A DNA stretch of 64,000 bases, taken from Bradyrhizobium canariense (GTDB taxonomy: Bacteria; Pseudomonadota; Alphaproteobacteria; Rhizobiales; Xanthobacteraceae). Shown here in pieces: positions 1-9,901 of the stretch; within the stretch, counting starts at the first letter, position 1, and each line of letters begins with the position of its first letter. The notes below the pieces were generated by a model that was not told the DNA's origin, searched no databases, and worked only from the letters and a program-made list of their open reading frames with translations. Where the stretch lies: positions 248,001 to 312,000 of the forward strand of contig NZ_VSST01000019.1 of assembly GCF_019402665.1 (NCBI RefSeq). Direction: 5' to 3'. The translations under genes were made by a program, and so were the position numbers.

Positions 1-1265
1 GTGCCGGCCTTCCAGACCTGGAGCACGGGCATGCCGTAGATCGGCGAGGTCTTGTCCTCTTCGGCGGCCGGATTGGTGACGTCGTTAGCGCCGATCACGA
101 ACGCGATATCGGCCTGCGCGAATTCGGAGTTGATGTCCTCGAGCTCGAACACCTCGTCATAGGGCACGTTCGCTTCGGCCAGCAGCACGTTCATGTGGCC
201 GGGCATGCGGCCGGCGACCGGGTGAATGGCGTATTTCACCTCGACGCCTTCCTTCTTCAGGACGTCGCCCATTTCGCGTAGCGCATGCTGAGCCTGCGCC
301 ACCGCCATGCCGTAGCCGGGCACGATGATGACCTTCTGCGCGTTCTTCATGATGAAGGCCGCATCATCCGCCGAGCCGAGCTTGGCCGGCTTCTGCTCGC
401 CGCCGCCACCGCCGGCCGCCGCGGTCTCGCCGCCGAAGCCGCCGAGGATGACCGAGATGAAAGAGCGGTTCATCGCGTGGCACATGATGTAGGACAGGAT
501 CGCGCCGCTCGATCCCACCAGCGCGCCGGTGATGATCAGCGCGGAATTGCCGAGAGTGAAGCCGATGCCGGCCGCGGCCCAGCCCGAGTACGAGTTCAGC
601 ATCGAAATCACGACCGGCATGTCGGCGCCGCCGATCGGGATGATCATGAGGACGCCGAGCGCCAGCGCGATGATGACGATCAGCCAGAAGTCGAGCGCGC
701 TGCCCGACATCACCAGCCCGACGATGAAGACGACGAGGGCGATCGCGAGCGCGATGTTGATGATGTGGCGGAACGGCAGGATGATCGGCGCACCGCTCAT
801 CCGCGCGGACAGCTTCAGGAACGCGATCACCGAGCCGGTGAAGGTCAGCGCGCCGATGGCGACGCCGAGCGACATCTCGACCAGGCTCTGCGGATGGATG
901 TTGCCGGGGCTGCCGATGTCGAAGGCCTCCGGCGCGTAGAACGCACCGGCGGCGACCAGCACCGCGGCCATGCCGACCAGCGAATGGAAGGCGGCGACCA
1001 GTTCCGGCATGGAGGTCATCGGCACGCGGCGGGCGATCACCGCGCCGACGCTGCCGCCGATCGCGATGCCAAGGATCACGAGGATCCAGGCGAGGCCGTC
1101 CGCCGGCGGATGGCTGGCCAGCGTGGTGGCGACCGCGATCGCCATGCCGATCATGCCGAAGAAATTGCCCTGCCGCGATGAGGCGGGGCTGGACAGCCCG
1201 CGCAGTGACAGGATGAACAGCACACCCGCCACGAGATACAGAACTGCAGCCAGATTGGCGTTCAT
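1..1265 (-). CDS. pntB: NAD(P) transhydrogenase subunit beta PntB (partial, C-terminus beyond window)
   Basis: Inner-membrane subunit of proton-translocating transhydrogenase, which couples the proton gradient to hydride transfer from NADH to NADP+. Translation from the ATG at 1265 begins MNANLAAVLYLVAGVLFILS and gives about 421 codons before the left edge of the window. The first ~260 residues are a series of hydrophobic helices; a Gly/Ala linker follows, then the NADP-binding domain with the GYGMAVAQAQ fingerprint near residue 317. It is the last of the pntAA-pntAB-pntB genes, all on this strand, separated from pntAB by about 42 bp. The reading frame is intact as far as it can be seen. Confidence 0.96.
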   Translation of the reverse strand, partial: MNANLAAVLYLVAGVLFILSLRGLSSPASSRQGNFFGMIGMAIAVATTLASHPPADGLAWILVILGIAIGGSVGAVIARRVPMTSMPELVAAFHSLVGMAAVLVAAGAFYAPEAFDIGSPGNIHPQSLVEMSLGVAIGALTFTGSVIAFLKLSARMSGAPIILPFRHIINIALAIALVVFIVGLVMSGSALDFWLIVIIALALGVLMIIPIGGADMPVVISMLNSYSGWAAAGIGFTLGNSALIITGALVGSSGAILSYIMCHAMNRSFISVILGGFGGETAAAGGGGGEQKPAKLGSADDAAFIMKNAQKVIIVPGYGMAVAQAQHALREMGDVLKKEGVEVKYAIHPVAGRMPGHMNVLLAEANVPYDEVFELEDINSEFAQADIAFVIGANDVTNPAAEEDKTSPIYGMPVLQVWKAG

Positions 1266-1307
1266 CTCAGGTCCCCTTTGTCTTCGTCACCCCGAGGTGC
1301 ACGCCGC

Positions 1308-1625
1308 TCACTTCACCTTCTTCTTGTACATCGCCAGCATGCGCTGGGTGACAAGGAAGCCCCCGAAGATATTCACGCAGGCAAAGATGAGCGCGATGAA
1401 GCCGAAGCCGCGCGCCCAGCCCGAGCCGCTCGAGATCATGCCGACGCCGACCGCGAGCAGCGCGCCGACCACGATCACCGAGGAGATCGCGTTGGTCACG
1501 CTCATCAGCGGCGTATGCAGCGCCGGGGTCACCGACCACACCACGAAATAGCCGACGAAGACGGCGAGAACGAAGATCGACAGCCGGAAGACGAAGGGAT
1601 CGACGACTTGTGCAATATGCTCCAT
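1308..1625 (-). CDS. pntAB: NAD(P) transhydrogenase subunit alpha part 2 PntAB
   Basis: A 105-aa membrane protein with three hydrophobic helices, ending in the basic tail YKKKVK. It is the membrane portion of the alpha subunit, encoded separately from the soluble NAD-binding part as in other alphaproteobacteria with the three-gene pnt arrangement. Helix sequence features such as [15 protein letters not shown] and [15 protein letters not shown] are typical of the family. It lies 11 bp after pntAA and about 42 bp before pntB, so the three are almost certainly co-transcribed. Confidence 0.95.
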   Translation of the reverse strand: MEHIAQVVDPFVFRLSIFVLAVFVGYFVVWSVTPALHTPLMSVTNAISSVIVVGALLAVGVGMISSGSGWARGFGFIALIFACVNIFGGFLVTQRMLAMYKKKVK

Positions 1626-1636
1626 GACGGCTCTCC

Positions 1637-2764
1637 TTACGCTTTCGGCTGGAAGTTCGGGTGGATGACGGCGCCGTCTCTGGTCAGCGCGGTCGCTTTG
1701 ACGAGTTCGTCGTCCCAGTTCACGGCCAGCGCCTTGCTGGTCTTGTCGACCATCGTTTCGATGAAGTTGAACAAATTGCGCGCGTAGAGGCTGGAGGCCG
1801 ACGCGGCGACGCGGCCGGCAACGTTTGTGTAGCCGACGATCTTGATGCCATCGACATCGGCGACCTCGCCCGCCTTGACGCCTTCGACATTGCCGCCGCG
1901 CTCGACGGCGAGATCGACCAGCACCGACCCCGGCTTCATCGACTTGACCATGTCGGCCGTGACGAGCCTCGGCGCAGGCCGGCCCGGAATCAGCGCGGTG
2001 GTGATCACGATGTCCTGCTTCTTGATGTGCTCGGCGGTGAGCGCGGCCTGCTTGGCCTGATACTCCTTGGACATTTCCTTGGCGTAGCCGCCGGCGGTCT
2101 GCGCGTTCTTGAATTCCTCGTCCTCGACGGCGAGGAATTTTGCGCCGAGCGATTCGACCTGCTCCTTGGTGGCGGGCCGGACGTCGGTCGCGGTAACGAC
2201 GGCGCCGAGACGGCGCGCGGTCGCGATCGCCTGGAGGCCGGCGACGCCGACGCCCATCACGAACACTTTGGCGGCGGGCACCGTGCCGGCTGCGGTCATC
2301 ATCATCGGGAAGGCGCGTCCGAAGGCCTCGGCGCCCTCGATCACGGCGCGGTAGCCGGCAAGGTTGGCCTGCGAGGACAGCACGTCCATCACCTGCGCGC
2401 GCGTGATGCGCGGCATCAATTCCATCGCGAAGGCGGAGACGCCGGCATCGGCGATCGTCTTCAGCGCGGCCTCATTGCCGTAGGGGTCCATGATGGCGAT
2501 GACGAGCGCGCCGCGCTTATACTGCGCCAACTCGGAGGCTTCAGGGCGCTTCACCTTGATGATGATGTCGGCGTCCTTCAGCGCGTCGGCGCTGACGGTG
2601 GCGCCCACGGCGGTGAATTCGGAGTCCGGCAGACCCGACTTGAGGCCGGCGCCCGGCTCGACGGCGATCTCGGCGCCCAGCGCCTTGAACTTCTTCACCG
2701 TATCCGGCGAAGCGGCGACCCGCGGCTCCGACGGATCGATTTCCTTGGCAACGGCGATCTTCAT
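1637..2764 (-). CDS. pntAA: NAD(P) transhydrogenase subunit alpha part 1 PntAA
   Basis: Soluble NAD(H)-binding subunit of transhydrogenase, 375 aa, on the cytoplasmic side of the complex. It starts [20 protein letters not shown], the characteristic N-terminus shared with alanine dehydrogenase, and has the Rossmann fingerprint [18 protein letters not shown] near the middle and the [10 protein letters not shown] segment towards the end. An upstream in-frame start at 2797 exists, but the ATG at 2764 is preceded by a strong GGAGGG ribosome-binding site and matches family length, so it is preferred. First gene of the pnt operon; the 50-aa oxidase subunit gene lies upstream on the same strand. Confidence 0.96.
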   Translation of the reverse strand: MKIAVAKEIDPSEPRVAASPDTVKKFKALGAEIAVEPGAGLKSGLPDSEFTAVGATVSADALKDADIIIKVKRPEASELAQYKRGALVIAIMDPYGNEAALKTIADAGVSAFAMELMPRITRAQVMDVLSSQANLAGYRAVIEGAEAFGRAFPMMMTAAGTVPAAKVFVMGVGVAGLQAIATARRLGAVVTATDVRPATKEQVESLGAKFLAVEDEEFKNAQTAGGYAKEMSKEYQAKQAALTAEHIKKQDIVITTALIPGRPAPRLVTADMVKSMKPGSVLVDLAVERGGNVEGVKAGEVADVDGIKIVGYTNVAGRVAASASSLYARNLFNFIETMVDKTSKALAVNWDDELVKATALTRDGAVIHPNFQPKA

Positions 2765-2901
2765 AGGCCCTCCGGCGACGCGGGAAAGAGCGCGCACGCG
2801 AACTTAGCGTTACTCCCGCAACGTTGGATACCGGTTTTCAATCCGGCTTGATTGCAAATTTTATGGGCACCGACGACGCTGGCGGTGCTGCAGGCGATGG
2901 A

Positions 2902-3054
2902 TCAGGTCAGAAAGATCGCCATCAGGATCACGATAAGCGCGACCGAGACCGTGCCGTACTTCACCAGCTTGATGAAGCCCTCGTAGGTCTGCTCGTGGGC
3001 AACGTAGTCGTTGCCGTCGGCGGTGCTGTACGCCACTTCGCTATGGTCAGCCAT
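2902..3054 (-). CDS. aa3-type cytochrome c oxidase subunit IV (50 aa)
   Basis: Very short gene. Translation gives 50 residues: a polar N-terminus (MADHSEVAYSTADGNDY), then HEQTYEGF, then a single membrane helix, ending at TGA. This matches the bacterial aa3-type cytochrome c oxidase subunit IV family, a one-helix accessory subunit of the terminal oxidase. A GGGGA-type ribosome-binding site precedes the ATG. It sits 137 bp upstream of pntAA on the same strand, an arrangement I recall from related alphaproteobacteria; co-transcription is possible but not shown. Confidence 0.85.
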   Translation of the reverse strand: MADHSEVAYSTADGNDYVAHEQTYEGFIKLVKYGTVSVALIVILMAIFLT

Positions 3055-3239
3055 GAATTGTCCCCAGTCGAAAGTCGAATTTCATGGCTGGGATACCGCA
3101 AACTTTCGGGCAGGGCAACGGCACGGAGGCGCGGTTTCCCGGCAAATCGGGTCATTTGGAATTCCGATTGGCGGAATCCCGCTCGGACCGGTGGTCCGCC
3201 CGTTGGGGGCGGTCTCCGGCGCCACGAGCCGAATGCCTC

Positions 3240-6131
3240 TCAGCGCAGACCGAGCGCACGGCGGACTGCGCCGATCGGCTCCACCTTGCTGTCGCAGAAG
3301 TTTCGCTTTGCGCAGCGTTCTCCCGGAACGTTCACGACGATCGCATCCGCGCCGGCATCCTCAGTGAGAAAACCGTGGGTCATGTGGAAACCCAGCGCGC
3401 GGTAGACCTCGAACTGCTCCTCCGAGAAGAACTGGTCACCGGTGGTTTCGTGCGGGAAGGTGTCGTTGCGGCGTGCATAGTCGCGGATGTAGTCGTTCTC
3501 GTCTCCGGTCAGGGACGATTTGATGTACACGAGGTGCCCCTTTTCCCCCGAGCCGTAGTCGATGGTGCCGACCGCCATGTGCGGTCCGCTCGCCGCGCGC
3601 CGGGCCGCGGCCGGGGATTTGGTGGCGTTGCACTTCATCCACTCGAGCGTCGTGTTGCGGATCGGCGTCCACGGCAGGTCGATGATGATCCCGAGATCAA
3701 TGCGCGCATAGCGCTGCAGCGTCACCAAGGATGAGAAATTCATCGGCGCATCGGCTTCCGCGTCAACCGCGATGATCACCTTGCAGCGTCGTCGCAACAA
3801 CTCGTAGACGCCGAGATTCTCGATGTGTCCGCCGTCCGTCAGGTAGACCGCATCGGCATTCTCGTAAAGCCGGCCCGAGATCTCAGACCATAGAAACAAA
3901 GGGGTCGAGTGGTGCTGCGGCTTGTCCTTTGTCGAGACCCAGCGCGGGTTCTTCAACCAGTACCCCAGGCGCACGTTGAGGAGCGCCAGGGTCGGGGTCA
4001 GTGAGCGGATCGAGCCCGAGCCCATGTTCGACGAAGCGGCGGCCCCGGAGATCGCCATCGCGGTCGCAAGATCGAGGCCCGGCGCGACCTTCTCGAAGGC
4101 CGGTGTATTCGCATAGCCGGTGGCCTCGCTGCCGACGTGCAGCGGCGAGAATATGAAGAAATCAGCGTTCCGTCCCCGCCGATTGGCGAAATCGGATCCT
4201 TGGATGTTCAGCGCGGCGTTGATGATGGGATATGGCGAGGCCAGGCTGCTTTTTTTCGATGTCGTGACCGTCATCGCTCCCGCTGGATCAGCGCCGTAGA
4301 CCAACTGATGCAGCAAACCGCTCAGCTTCTCCTCGTCGAGCGGAAGGAAATCCCTCCCCTGGTCCAGGCTCGGCATGTTCCGCGACGGCTCCCCGTCGGC
4401 GTAATAGAGCGGATTGAACAAGAAGGCCTTGCTGAGGCGATCACGATAGAGCCGGTGCAACGAATTGGCATTCGGCCCGAGAACCCACGACAGGCCGAAC
4501 AGGGCCGAGCCCGACAAGAAGTAGAGCAGCACCATCCGCCAGCTGACACTGTTGCCGAACTGGTACTTCGACCAAGTGAATGTGTTCGGGGACTGCAATG
4601 ATGCAACAGAAAACAGCCATGCGGGGATGTGCGAGATCGGCCCCACCGGCTTGGAGGCGACGACCTTCGCTTCGCCATTGGTGATCTCGGCCGAGAGCTT
4701 GCGCGTCGCCGAGTCGAACTGGACATTTCCCTTGACGTCGACACCGGCCGCGGGCGGCACGGGTTGCACGCCAGCCGCTCCCCACTCCTCGATCATGGGA
4801 TATTGGCGGTAGGCGGCGTCGAGCGTCTTGTCGTTCGCGATGCCCCAATAGCAAAGATAGAGATATCCGACCCAGATCAGTAAGGGCAGCGCCAGTCCCG
4901 CGACAAGCACGGCTGCTTTCGCCGCATGGGCGAGCAGGCGTGAGCCAAGGTCCGAGGCGCCGGCGCCCTTCAGCAGGTCGGCGAATTGCTGCCGGAACAG
5001 CGTGACGGCCGCCGCAACCGGCGCAGTGATGGCCGCAAGCGATTGGAGCCATTTGATTGCAACGCCCCCAATGATGCCGCCGGACTGAACCGTGTTGGCG
5101 TCGGCGACATCGAACATCTGGGCGATCATGAAGGGCTGGAATTCGAAGAAGCAGATGGCGGCAAGCAGAACGAGATAGGTCGCGCCGACAGTCGACGGAT
5201 AGCCGCGGAATTCACCTCCCTTGGTCGATGAAATCGAGCGCAGCACGGCCCAGCCGAAGAAAAGCACGAGGCCGAGCAGGAGCGCTGCAAGCGAAAGGCC
5301 AAAGTGATCGACGTTCAGGCAGCTGGCGATCGCGCAGATGAGTCCCAGCGCAAACGCAAGACCGGCCAGGTAGCGAAAAAGCTCGCGCCGCCCGACTTTG
5401 AAAAGGCGCCCGACCAACAAAAGCAGCAAGGCGGCAACAAGGCCGCCAAGAAAGAAGGCAGGCATCAATCCCAGGCTGGAGAGGGGACCAAGATTGCTGG
5501 TGTCGTCGACGCTCAGCCCGAAGAAATTGGTCGTATAGAGTGATGAGCGTGCGGCGTTGGACAGGATCGTGATCACGGCAACGAGCAGTACGACCGGCAG
5601 CGTCAGGCTCAGATTGGCAACGAGCCCACGCACGACGATTGCGACGCCGGTGATCAGGTCGCGCGCGCCGGCCGGAACGAGGTAGTTCGAGTAGTTCCGG
5701 ATATGCCCCACCGCAGGCGTGTCACTGATCTCATTGGCGCTCTCGGCTCCGGGTGTCGGCGTGCTTCCGAAGACGAAATTCTGCGCCCGCGTCATGGTCG
5801 CCGTGAACGAACAGCCGGTGTAACCGCCGCCGGATACGGTCGACAGATAGTCGATGTGCTTGATCAGCCCGTGGTGATTGAAAGCCTGCAAGACGCCGAG
5901 GCAGATTGCGGAGGATCGGATCCCCCCGCCTGACAGCGCAAGGCCGACCGTGTCGATCGCCTTTTCGTCGCCAGGGTATGCGACGGGATCCACGCCCTGG
6001 GCGCGGCGGCGGTTGTTGATGGCTGCGAGCTCGCGCTTGACGATCTTCCGGTGCTGCGTCCCCCACAGCTGCTGTTCCTCGACAGCCCGTGGCGGCTCCA
6101 CCTTGGGGTCTGGGGCACTGATCCTGGCCAT
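3240..6131 (-). CDS. Large membrane-spanning patatin-like phospholipase
   Basis: Predicted 963-aa protein with the two catalytic elements of patatin lipases. The oxyanion loop GGGIRSS lies at about residues 68-74 and the nucleophile elbow STVSGGG has Ser at about 100. The DGG motif, as TDGGHIENLG, has its Asp at about 766. Between them lies a long insert with roughly ten hydrophobic helices (residues ~160-420 and again ~530-550), so the active site would be assembled from both sides of a membrane domain. The elbow lacks the first Gly of GxSxG. The start at 6131 is chosen because AGGGAGG precedes it; an in-frame start at 6170 has less support. Substrate unknown; a phospholipid acyl hydrolase at the inner membrane is inferred. 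No operon partner is evident. Confidence 0.85.
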   Translation of the reverse strand: MARISAPDPKVEPPRAVEEQQLWGTQHRKIVKRELAAINNRRRAQGVDPVAYPGDEKAIDTVGLALSGGGIRSSAICLGVLQAFNHHGLIKHIDYLSTVSGGGYTGCSFTATMTRAQNFVFGSTPTPGAESANEISDTPAVGHIRNYSNYLVPAGARDLITGVAIVVRGLVANLSLTLPVVLLVAVITILSNAARSSLYTTNFFGLSVDDTSNLGPLSSLGLMPAFFLGGLVAALLLLLVGRLFKVGRRELFRYLAGLAFALGLICAIASCLNVDHFGLSLAALLLGLVLFFGWAVLRSISSTKGGEFRGYPSTVGATYLVLLAAICFFEFQPFMIAQMFDVADANTVQSGGIIGGVAIKWLQSLAAITAPVAAAVTLFRQQFADLLKGAGASDLGSRLLAHAAKAAVLVAGLALPLLIWVGYLYLCYWGIANDKTLDAAYRQYPMIEEWGAAGVQPVPPAAGVDVKGNVQFDSATRKLSAEITNGEAKVVASKPVGPISHIPAWLFSVASLQSPNTFTWSKYQFGNSVSWRMVLLYFLSGSALFGLSWVLGPNANSLHRLYRDRLSKAFLFNPLYYADGEPSRNMPSLDQGRDFLPLDEEKLSGLLHQLVYGADPAGAMTVTTSKKSSLASPYPIINAALNIQGSDFANRRGRNADFFIFSPLHVGSEATGYANTPAFEKVAPGLDLATAMAISGAAASSNMGSGSIRSLTPTLALLNVRLGYWLKNPRWVSTKDKPQHHSTPLFLWSEISGRLYENADAVYLTDGGHIENLGVYELLRRRCKVIIAVDAEADAPMNFSSLVTLQRYARIDLGIIIDLPWTPIRNTTLEWMKCNATKSPAAARRAASGPHMAVGTIDYGSGEKGHLVYIKSSLTGDENDYIRDYARRNDTFPHETTGDQFFSEEQFEVYRALGFHMTHGFLTEDAGADAIVVNVPGERCAKRNFCDSKVEPIGAVRRALGLR

Positions 6132-6342
6132 GTTCGCCTCCCTGGCCGAGCACACCACGCCGATCAACAATCATAGATTGCATTGCAGGTCGAACCCGCC
6201 TGCAAGAATTAGTCTGGCCCCAGGCACAAACGTTCAATGTGCAGGGCGGGAACCATACAACCCGCCCCGCCCCTCGTTGGAACAACGGGACATTCGGACG
6301 GCCGACCCAACCCGCTCGCTGCAGCGCCGAAGACGGCTCGCC

Positions 6343-8280
6343 TCAGCCCATCGCTTCCAGCTCGTCGATCATGCCGGCGATGACGCTCAGGCCCCCGTCC
6401 CAGAACTTCGGATCCTTGGCGTCTAGGCCGAACGGCCGCAACAGTTCGGAATAATGCTTGGTGCCGCCGGCGGCGAGCATGTCGAGATAGCGCTCGGCAA
6501 AGCCTTCGGCCGCGTTCTCGTAGACGGCGTAGAGCGAGTTCACCAGACAATCGCCGAACGCATAGGCGTAGACGTAGAACGGCGAATGGATGAAATGCGG
6601 GATGTACATCCAGTAGTTCTCGTAGCCCGCTTTGATCTCGATTGCCGGCCCGAGGCTCTCGCCCTGCACCGAGAGCCAGATCTCGCCGAGCCGCGTCGCG
6701 GTGAGCTCGCCGTTCTTGCGTTCGGTGTGGACCGCGCGCTCGAAGGAATAGAACGCGATCTGCCGCACCACGGTGTTGATCATGTCCTCGACCTTGCCGG
6801 CGAGCAGCGCCTGGCGCTGCTTTGCGCTCCTGGTCTGCGCCAGCAGCCGCCGGAAGGTCAGCATCTCGCCGAAGACGCTTGCCGTCTCCGCCAGCGTCAG
6901 CGGCGTCGGCGCCATCAACGCGCCGTTCCTGGCCGCCAGCACCTGATGCACGCCGTGGCCGAGCTCATGGGCGAGCGTCATCACGTCGCGCGGCTTGCCC
7001 TGGTAGTTCATCAGCACGTAGGGGTGCGCGGATGGCGTGGTCGGATGCGAGAAGGCACCCGGCGCCTTGCCCGGGCGCACCGGCGCATCGATCCAGCGGT
7101 CCGTGAAGAAGCGCTCGGCGATGTCGGACATCTTTGGCGAGAAGCCGCGATAGGCGGTGAGCACCATGCTTCGCGCGTCGCCCCAGCCGATGACGTCCGT
7201 CGCCGCAAAAGGCAGCGGCGCGTTGCGGTCCCAATAGGCCAGGCGCTTCCTGCCGAACCAGCGTGCCTTCAGCGCGTAGTAGCGATGCGACAATTTTGGA
7301 TAGGCCGCACGCACCGAGGCGACCAGCGCATCCACCACCTCGCGCTCGACGCGGTTGTTCAGATGCCGGGAATCCGCGACGTCCTTGAAGCCGCGCCAGC
7401 TGTCGGAGATGTCCTTGTCCTTGGCCAGCGTGTTGGTGATCAGCGCAAAGGTGCGCTCATTGGCCTTGAAGGTCTTTGCGAGCGCCTCCGCCGCGGCCTT
7501 GCGCTTGGCGCCGTCGCGGTCCTGCAACAGATTGAGCGTCGGCTCGATCGCGAGCTCCTTGGATCCGACCTTGAAGCGCAGGCCCGAGATGGTCTGGTCG
7601 AACAGCCGGTTGAAGGCTGAATAGCCGGTCTGCGCCTTCTCCAGGAAGAGCTGCTCGAGCTTGTCGTCGAGCTGGTACGGCTTCTCCTTGCGCAGATCCT
7701 CGATCCAGGGACGGTAGTGCGCGAGCTCGGCGGCCTGCATCGCGCGGTTCAAAATATCGTCATCGATGCGATTGAGCTCGAGCGCGAAGAACAGCAGATG
7801 CGTCGATGCCGCCGTCAGGCGCTCGGAAACGTCGCCGTAAAACTTTGAAATCTTGGGGTCCACGCTGTCGCCGGCATGAACGAGGCCGGCATACGAGCCG
7901 AGCCGGCCGGCGAGGTCGTCGATCGCCTCATAGCGTCGGACGGCTTCAGCGAGCCATTTTCCGCCATCTTCCTTTGCTGTTCCTGTTGCGAGCTTGCCCT
8001 TGTAGTCCGTCTCGAACGCGACGCAATCGGCATCCATCTTTGCGAGATCGCGCGCCACTTCCGGCGCATCGATCCCGGAATAAAGGTCGGCGAGGTTCCA
8101 CTCCGGAAGCTTGCCGGTCTTGCTCGCAGGCTTCGCGGATGAAGGCTTGGCAAGCGAAGGCTTGGCGGGTGCACGCTTGGAGGGTTTTGCCTTGGCTGCG
8201 GATGTCTTGGTGTTCGGCTTGCGAAGAGCGGGCTTGCTGATGGCGGACTTCTTAACTGCAGGCTTGGAGCGCGAATTCAT
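6343..8280 (-). CDS. pepF: M3 family oligoendopeptidase F (PepF-type)
   Basis: A 645-aa zinc metallopeptidase of family M3 that would degrade short peptides in the cytoplasm. The zinc-binding motif HELGH is at residues 438-442 inside the family signature MTLAHELGHGVHQ. The first ~50 residues are an unusual Lys/Ala/Pro/Ser repeat region (KPS-, AKPS-type units) with no signal-peptide character, ahead of the conserved start of the family (LPEWNLADLY). A start downstream of this tail cannot be excluded, since no clear Shine-Dalgarno sequence precedes 8280. It is divergent from the response regulator gene at 8408; the shared 127-bp region carries a CtrA-like box. Confidence 0.92.
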   Translation of the reverse strand: MNSRSKPAVKKSAISKPALRKPNTKTSAAKAKPSKRAPAKPSLAKPSSAKPASKTGKLPEWNLADLYSGIDAPEVARDLAKMDADCVAFETDYKGKLATGTAKEDGGKWLAEAVRRYEAIDDLAGRLGSYAGLVHAGDSVDPKISKFYGDVSERLTAASTHLLFFALELNRIDDDILNRAMQAAELAHYRPWIEDLRKEKPYQLDDKLEQLFLEKAQTGYSAFNRLFDQTISGLRFKVGSKELAIEPTLNLLQDRDGAKRKAAAEALAKTFKANERTFALITNTLAKDKDISDSWRGFKDVADSRHLNNRVEREVVDALVASVRAAYPKLSHRYYALKARWFGRKRLAYWDRNAPLPFAATDVIGWGDARSMVLTAYRGFSPKMSDIAERFFTDRWIDAPVRPGKAPGAFSHPTTPSAHPYVLMNYQGKPRDVMTLAHELGHGVHQVLAARNGALMAPTPLTLAETASVFGEMLTFRRLLAQTRSAKQRQALLAGKVEDMINTVVRQIAFYSFERAVHTERKNGELTATRLGEIWLSVQGESLGPAIEIKAGYENYWMYIPHFIHSPFYVYAYAFGDCLVNSLYAVYENAAEGFAERYLDMLAAGGTKHYSELLRPFGLDAKDPKFWDGGLSVIAGMIDELEAMG

Positions 8281-8333
8281 TGTGTGGGAAACCTGTGTTC
8301 AACAATCGCAACGGCGGGCGGGGGCATCAGGGT

Positions 8334-8348
8334 TTAACAGTGCGTTAA
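8334..8348. promoter_or_regulatory. CtrA-type box TTAA-N7-TTAA
   Basis: The sequence TTAACAGTGCGTTAA is a perfect match to TTAA-N7-TTAA, the binding pattern of the alphaproteobacterial cell-cycle regulator CtrA. It lies in the divergent region between pepF (54 bp upstream of its start) and the sigma-54 response regulator (60 bp upstream of its start). Binding is inferred from the motif alone. Confidence 0.45.
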
Positions 8349-8407
8349 TCGGCTTCGGCCAGAGTGCCCCGATTCGAGACAGATAGTAGTAGCGTGCGGG
8401 GAACACC

Positions 8408-9901
8408 ATGGCTGCCAGTATTTTGATCGCCGACGACGACGCTGTAGCCCGCCGGCTGGTCGAAAACATGGTGCAGAAATGCGGCTATGAGACGATCGTG
8501 GTGGACTCCGGCGATGCGGCGATCGCCGCCCTCACCGCCCCTGACGCGGCCATCGACGGCGTCATCCTCGATCTCGTGATGCCCGGCCTCGACGGCATGG
8601 GCGTCCTGGCGAAAATCCGCGAAGCGGGTCTCAGCATCCCCGTCATCGTGCAGACAGCCCATGGTGGCATCGACAATGTGATCTCGGCGATGCGCGCGGG
8701 CGCGGCCGATTTCGTGGTCAAGCCGGTTGGCCTGGAGCGGCTCCAGGTCTCTCTTCGCAACGCGCTCAATTCGTCCGCGCTCAAGGGCGAATTGCAGCGC
8801 ATCCGTCATAGCCGCGAGGGCCGGCTGACCTTCTCCGACATCATCACCCGCGCCGAGGCGATGGCGGGCGTGATGCGCGCGGCGCAGAAAGCAACAAACT
8901 CCTCGATCCCCGTGCTGATCGAGGGAGAGTCCGGCGTCGGCAAGGAGATGTTCGCGCGCGCCATTCATGGCAGCGGCGAGCGCAAGGCAAAGCCGTTCGT
9001 CGCCGTCAACTGCGGCGCGATCCCCGACAACCTCGTCGAATCCATCCTGTTCGGTCACGAGAAGGGTGCCTTCACCGGCGCCACCGAACGCCACACCGGC
9101 AAGTTCGTCGAAGCCCATGGCGGCACGCTGTTTCTGGACGAGGTCAGCGAGCTGCCGCTGAGCGCGCAGGTCAAGCTGCTTCGCGCGCTCCAGGAAGGCG
9201 CGGTCGAGGCGGTCGGCGGCCGCAAACCCGTGAAGGTCGACGTCCGCATCATCTCGGCGACCAACCGCAGGCTGCTTGAGCGGGTCAAGCAGGGCCACTT
9301 CCGGGAAGACTTGTTCTATCGCCTGCACGTGCTGCCGCTGACGATCCCCTCGCTGCGCGCCCGGCGCGAGGACATTCCACATCTCCTCAGGCATTTCCTG
9401 GCCCGCTTTGCCGCGGAGGAGAACCGCCCCATCACCGGCATCAGCGGCGAGGCTGTTGCGCACCTCGCCCAGCTCGATTGGCCCGGCAACATCCGCCAGC
9501 TTGAAAACGCGGTCTACCGCGCCGTGGTGATGAGCGACGGCGATCAGCTTGGCCTTGATGACTTCCCCCTGATCGCCTCGCAGCCGCATCCGGGAACAGA
9601 CATTCCGACCGCGCCGCTGATGCTGGAGCCGATCGCGGCCCCCTCCGTGGTATCGGGTAATGAAATACCGATCGCGCCGCTGCCCGTGGCGGGTGCGCTC
9701 TCCATGCTGACCGCGACCGGCGACGTCCGGCCGCTGGAGGAGATCGAGAACGAGATCATCCGTTTCGCGATCTCGCATTATCGCGGGCAGATGTCCGAGG
9801 TCGCCCGCCGCCTCAAAATCGGCCGGTCCACCCTCTACCGCAAACTCGATGAAGCCGGAGTTCCCGGCCATGGCGGCAAAAACGGTGAGGAGACGCACTG
9901 A
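8408..9901 (+). CDS. Sigma-54-dependent response regulator, NtrC family (TacA-like)
   Basis: A 497-aa transcription activator. Receiver domain at residues ~1-120 with phospho-acceptor Asp55 in VILDLVMPG; AAA+ sigma-54 activation domain with Walker A GESGVGKE (173-180) and an intact GAFTGA loop (220-225); C-terminal Fis-type helix-turn-helix (RLKIGRSTLYRKL). It should activate RNA polymerase carrying sigma-54 after phosphorylation. No histidine kinase gene is adjacent, so its partner is elsewhere. The receiver segment GGIDNVISAMRAGAADF resembles Caulobacter TacA, a CtrA-controlled sigma-54 activator, and a CtrA-type box lies just upstream here; orthology is an inference. GGGGAA serves as ribosome-binding site. 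Confidence 0.93.
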   Translation: MAASILIADDDAVARRLVENMVQKCGYETIVVDSGDAAIAALTAPDAAIDGVILDLVMPGLDGMGVLAKIREAGLSIPVIVQTAHGGIDNVISAMRAGAADFVVKPVGLERLQVSLRNALNSSALKGELQRIRHSREGRLTFSDIITRAEAMAGVMRAAQKATNSSIPVLIEGESGVGKEMFARAIHGSGERKAKPFVAVNCGAIPDNLVESILFGHEKGAFTGATERHTGKFVEAHGGTLFLDEVSELPLSAQVKLLRALQEGAVEAVGGRKPVKVDVRIISATNRRLLERVKQGHFREDLFYRLHVLPLTIPSLRARREDIPHLLRHFLARFAAEENRPITGISGEAVAHLAQLDWPGNIRQLENAVYRAVVMSDGDQLGLDDFPLIASQPHPGTDIPTAPLMLEPIAAPSVVSGNEIPIAPLPVAGALSMLTATGDVRPLEEIENEIIRFAISHYRGQMSEVARRLKIGRSTLYRKLDEAGVPGHGGKNGEETH

